Shown here one piece after another: positions 6,458-7,192 of a DNA stretch of 7,192 nt. The translations under genes and the position numbers were made by a program. The stretch comes from SIAF01 sp046152955 (GTDB taxonomy: Bacteria; Planctomycetota; Planctomycetia; Planctomycetales; Planctomycetaceae): assembly GCA_046152955.1 (NCBI GenBank), contig JBJXGA010000108.1, forward strand, positions 1 through 7,192, given 5' to 3'. Within the stretch, counting starts at the first letter, position 1. Every line of letters starts with the position of its first letter. Under the pieces are notes generated by a model that was not told the origin of the DNA, ran no database searches, and saw only the letters and a program-made list of their open reading frames with translations.

Positions 6458-7192
6458 CTACGCCGTGAACATTGTTCCCTGGTCCAGGCATCCGGCCAAC
6501 CGCTGGTACACGTCGAACAACGGCCCGCTCCCACCCCTCGGATTCCTGTCCGGGTGTGCCACGGCGTTGGCCAGTCGCCGGGCGAGCGGGCCTTCGCGCA
6601 GGACGACCTCCAGCGCCGGACTCCAGGCCGAATCGAGCCGCTGGTCGGCCAGCAGCCGGTCGATCACCCTGCGCCACAACTCGCCCGCCGTGCAACGCGT
6701 CCCGGAGAATCCCAGGAGCGACAGGTAGTTCGCGTCGGCGATCTCCGCCCGGTCGGCGTCGCGAATCGTGGCCAGCAGGATCGCCTCCAGAGGATCGATG
6801 GCGACCCCCTGTTGCCGGTCGAGCGGTGCGAACTGTTCGGCAACGAGCGCCTCCAGCAGGGCGACGACCGCCGCGCACAAGGCGACATCCGCCGCCGGAC
6901 ACTCCTGCACGTCCATCACGCGGATTTCGATCGCCTGCCGCGAAAATCGGGCGATCGCGCCGCGGGCGTTGAGCCATTCAAACTGCAAGACTCCCTCCGG
7001 ATCGTAGGGCGCGATGTCGGCATACAGCCTTTGCAGGATCTGCGACTCATAGTCGGCCCTGGTGTAGACCGGTTCGGGAATCACGCGACCGGCGATGGCG
7101 GGAATTTTTCGAGAGTTCGTGCGATACGCTTCCAGGCGATTGTCGAGCCAACCGGTGAGCCTCCCCTCCATGATCGGAGAACTGGCGGTCAG
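6458..7192 (-). CDS. GCS2-family glutamate-cysteine ligase-like protein, 5' end missing
   Basis: The frame is open through the right edge, so only the C-terminal 244 residues are seen. The start lies outside; the ATG at 7171 is internal, because in-frame codons LTASSPI precede it as part of the conserved stretch. The key region is ASSPIMEGRLTGWLDNRLEAY near the left end of the fragment, followed by FEWLNARGAIARFSRQAIEIRV and MDVQECPAADVAL. This is the pattern of GCS2-type ATP-dependent carboxylate-amine ligases, which join glutamate or similar acids to an amine through an acyl-phosphate. The ATP- and substrate-binding N-terminal part is not in the window, so whether this is a true glutamate-cysteine ligase or a related ligase cannot be decided. 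The rest is alpha-helical and less conserved. No linked thiol or glutathione gene is visible. Confidence 0.85.
   Translation of the reverse strand: MTASSPIMEGRLTGWLDNRLEAYRTNSRKIPAIAGRVIPEPVYTRADYESQILQRLYADIAPYDPEGVLQFEWLNARGAIARFSRQAIEIRVMDVQECPAADVALCAAVVALLEALVAEQFAPLDRQQGVAIDPLEAILLATIRDADRAEIADANYLSLLGFSGTRCTAGELWRRVIDRLLADQRLDSAWSPALEVVLREGPLARRLANAVAHPDRNPRGGSGPLFDVYQRLAGCLDQGTMFTA

Overview
The window looks like chromosomal DNA of a planctomycete (Planctomycetota, probably Planctomycetales). It is GC-rich and carries a secreted Gly/Pro-rich protein with an EF-hand and LTxxQ-type repeats, a VWA-domain lipoprotein of the YfbK type, and a VTC-domain/DUF4956 gene pair, a combination familiar from that phylum. 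The assignment is an inference from gene content and style; there is no rRNA or other marker gene here. I recognised no mobile element, CRISPR array, tRNA or rRNA.

Layout. Four genes lie on the minus strand and are read from about 4835 down to 1. First is a VWA lipoprotein (3210-4835). A 320-base gap follows, holding a candidate regulatory repeat. Next comes a compact set that looks like an operon: a VTC-domain protein (2155-2889), a DUF4956 membrane protein (1473-2162, overlapping the VTC gene by 8 bases in ATGCCTGA), and, 32 bases further on, a large secreted EF-hand protein (1440 down to 1) that runs off the window. A 323-base gap separates the VWA gene from a divergent plus-strand MFS transporter of the LplT/Aas-N-terminal type (5159-6424). 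A convergent, partial GCS2-family glutamate-cysteine ligase-like gene fills 6458-7192 and runs off the right edge.

How the genes may work together. VTC and DUF4956 proteins are often found side by side in bacteria, frequently with a CotH-type secreted kinase. The third gene here has the EF-hand and Gly-rich style of planctomycete CotH proteins, but its visible 480 residues contain no CotH kinase domain. They contain two diverged copies of an approximately 120-residue helical module ending in an LTxxQ motif. Upstream of the VTC gene are three 6-mers spaced exactly 11 bp apart (TTCACA, TTAACC, GTCACC). Their form resembles known phosphate-regulon boxes, which would fit a polyphosphate-type enzyme; this is the most testable novelty in the window. 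The MFS, VWA and GCS2 genes show no obvious functional link to this set.

Starts were chosen by Shine-Dalgarno matches. For four genes these point to starts inside longer open frames: 2162, 2889, 4835 and 5159.
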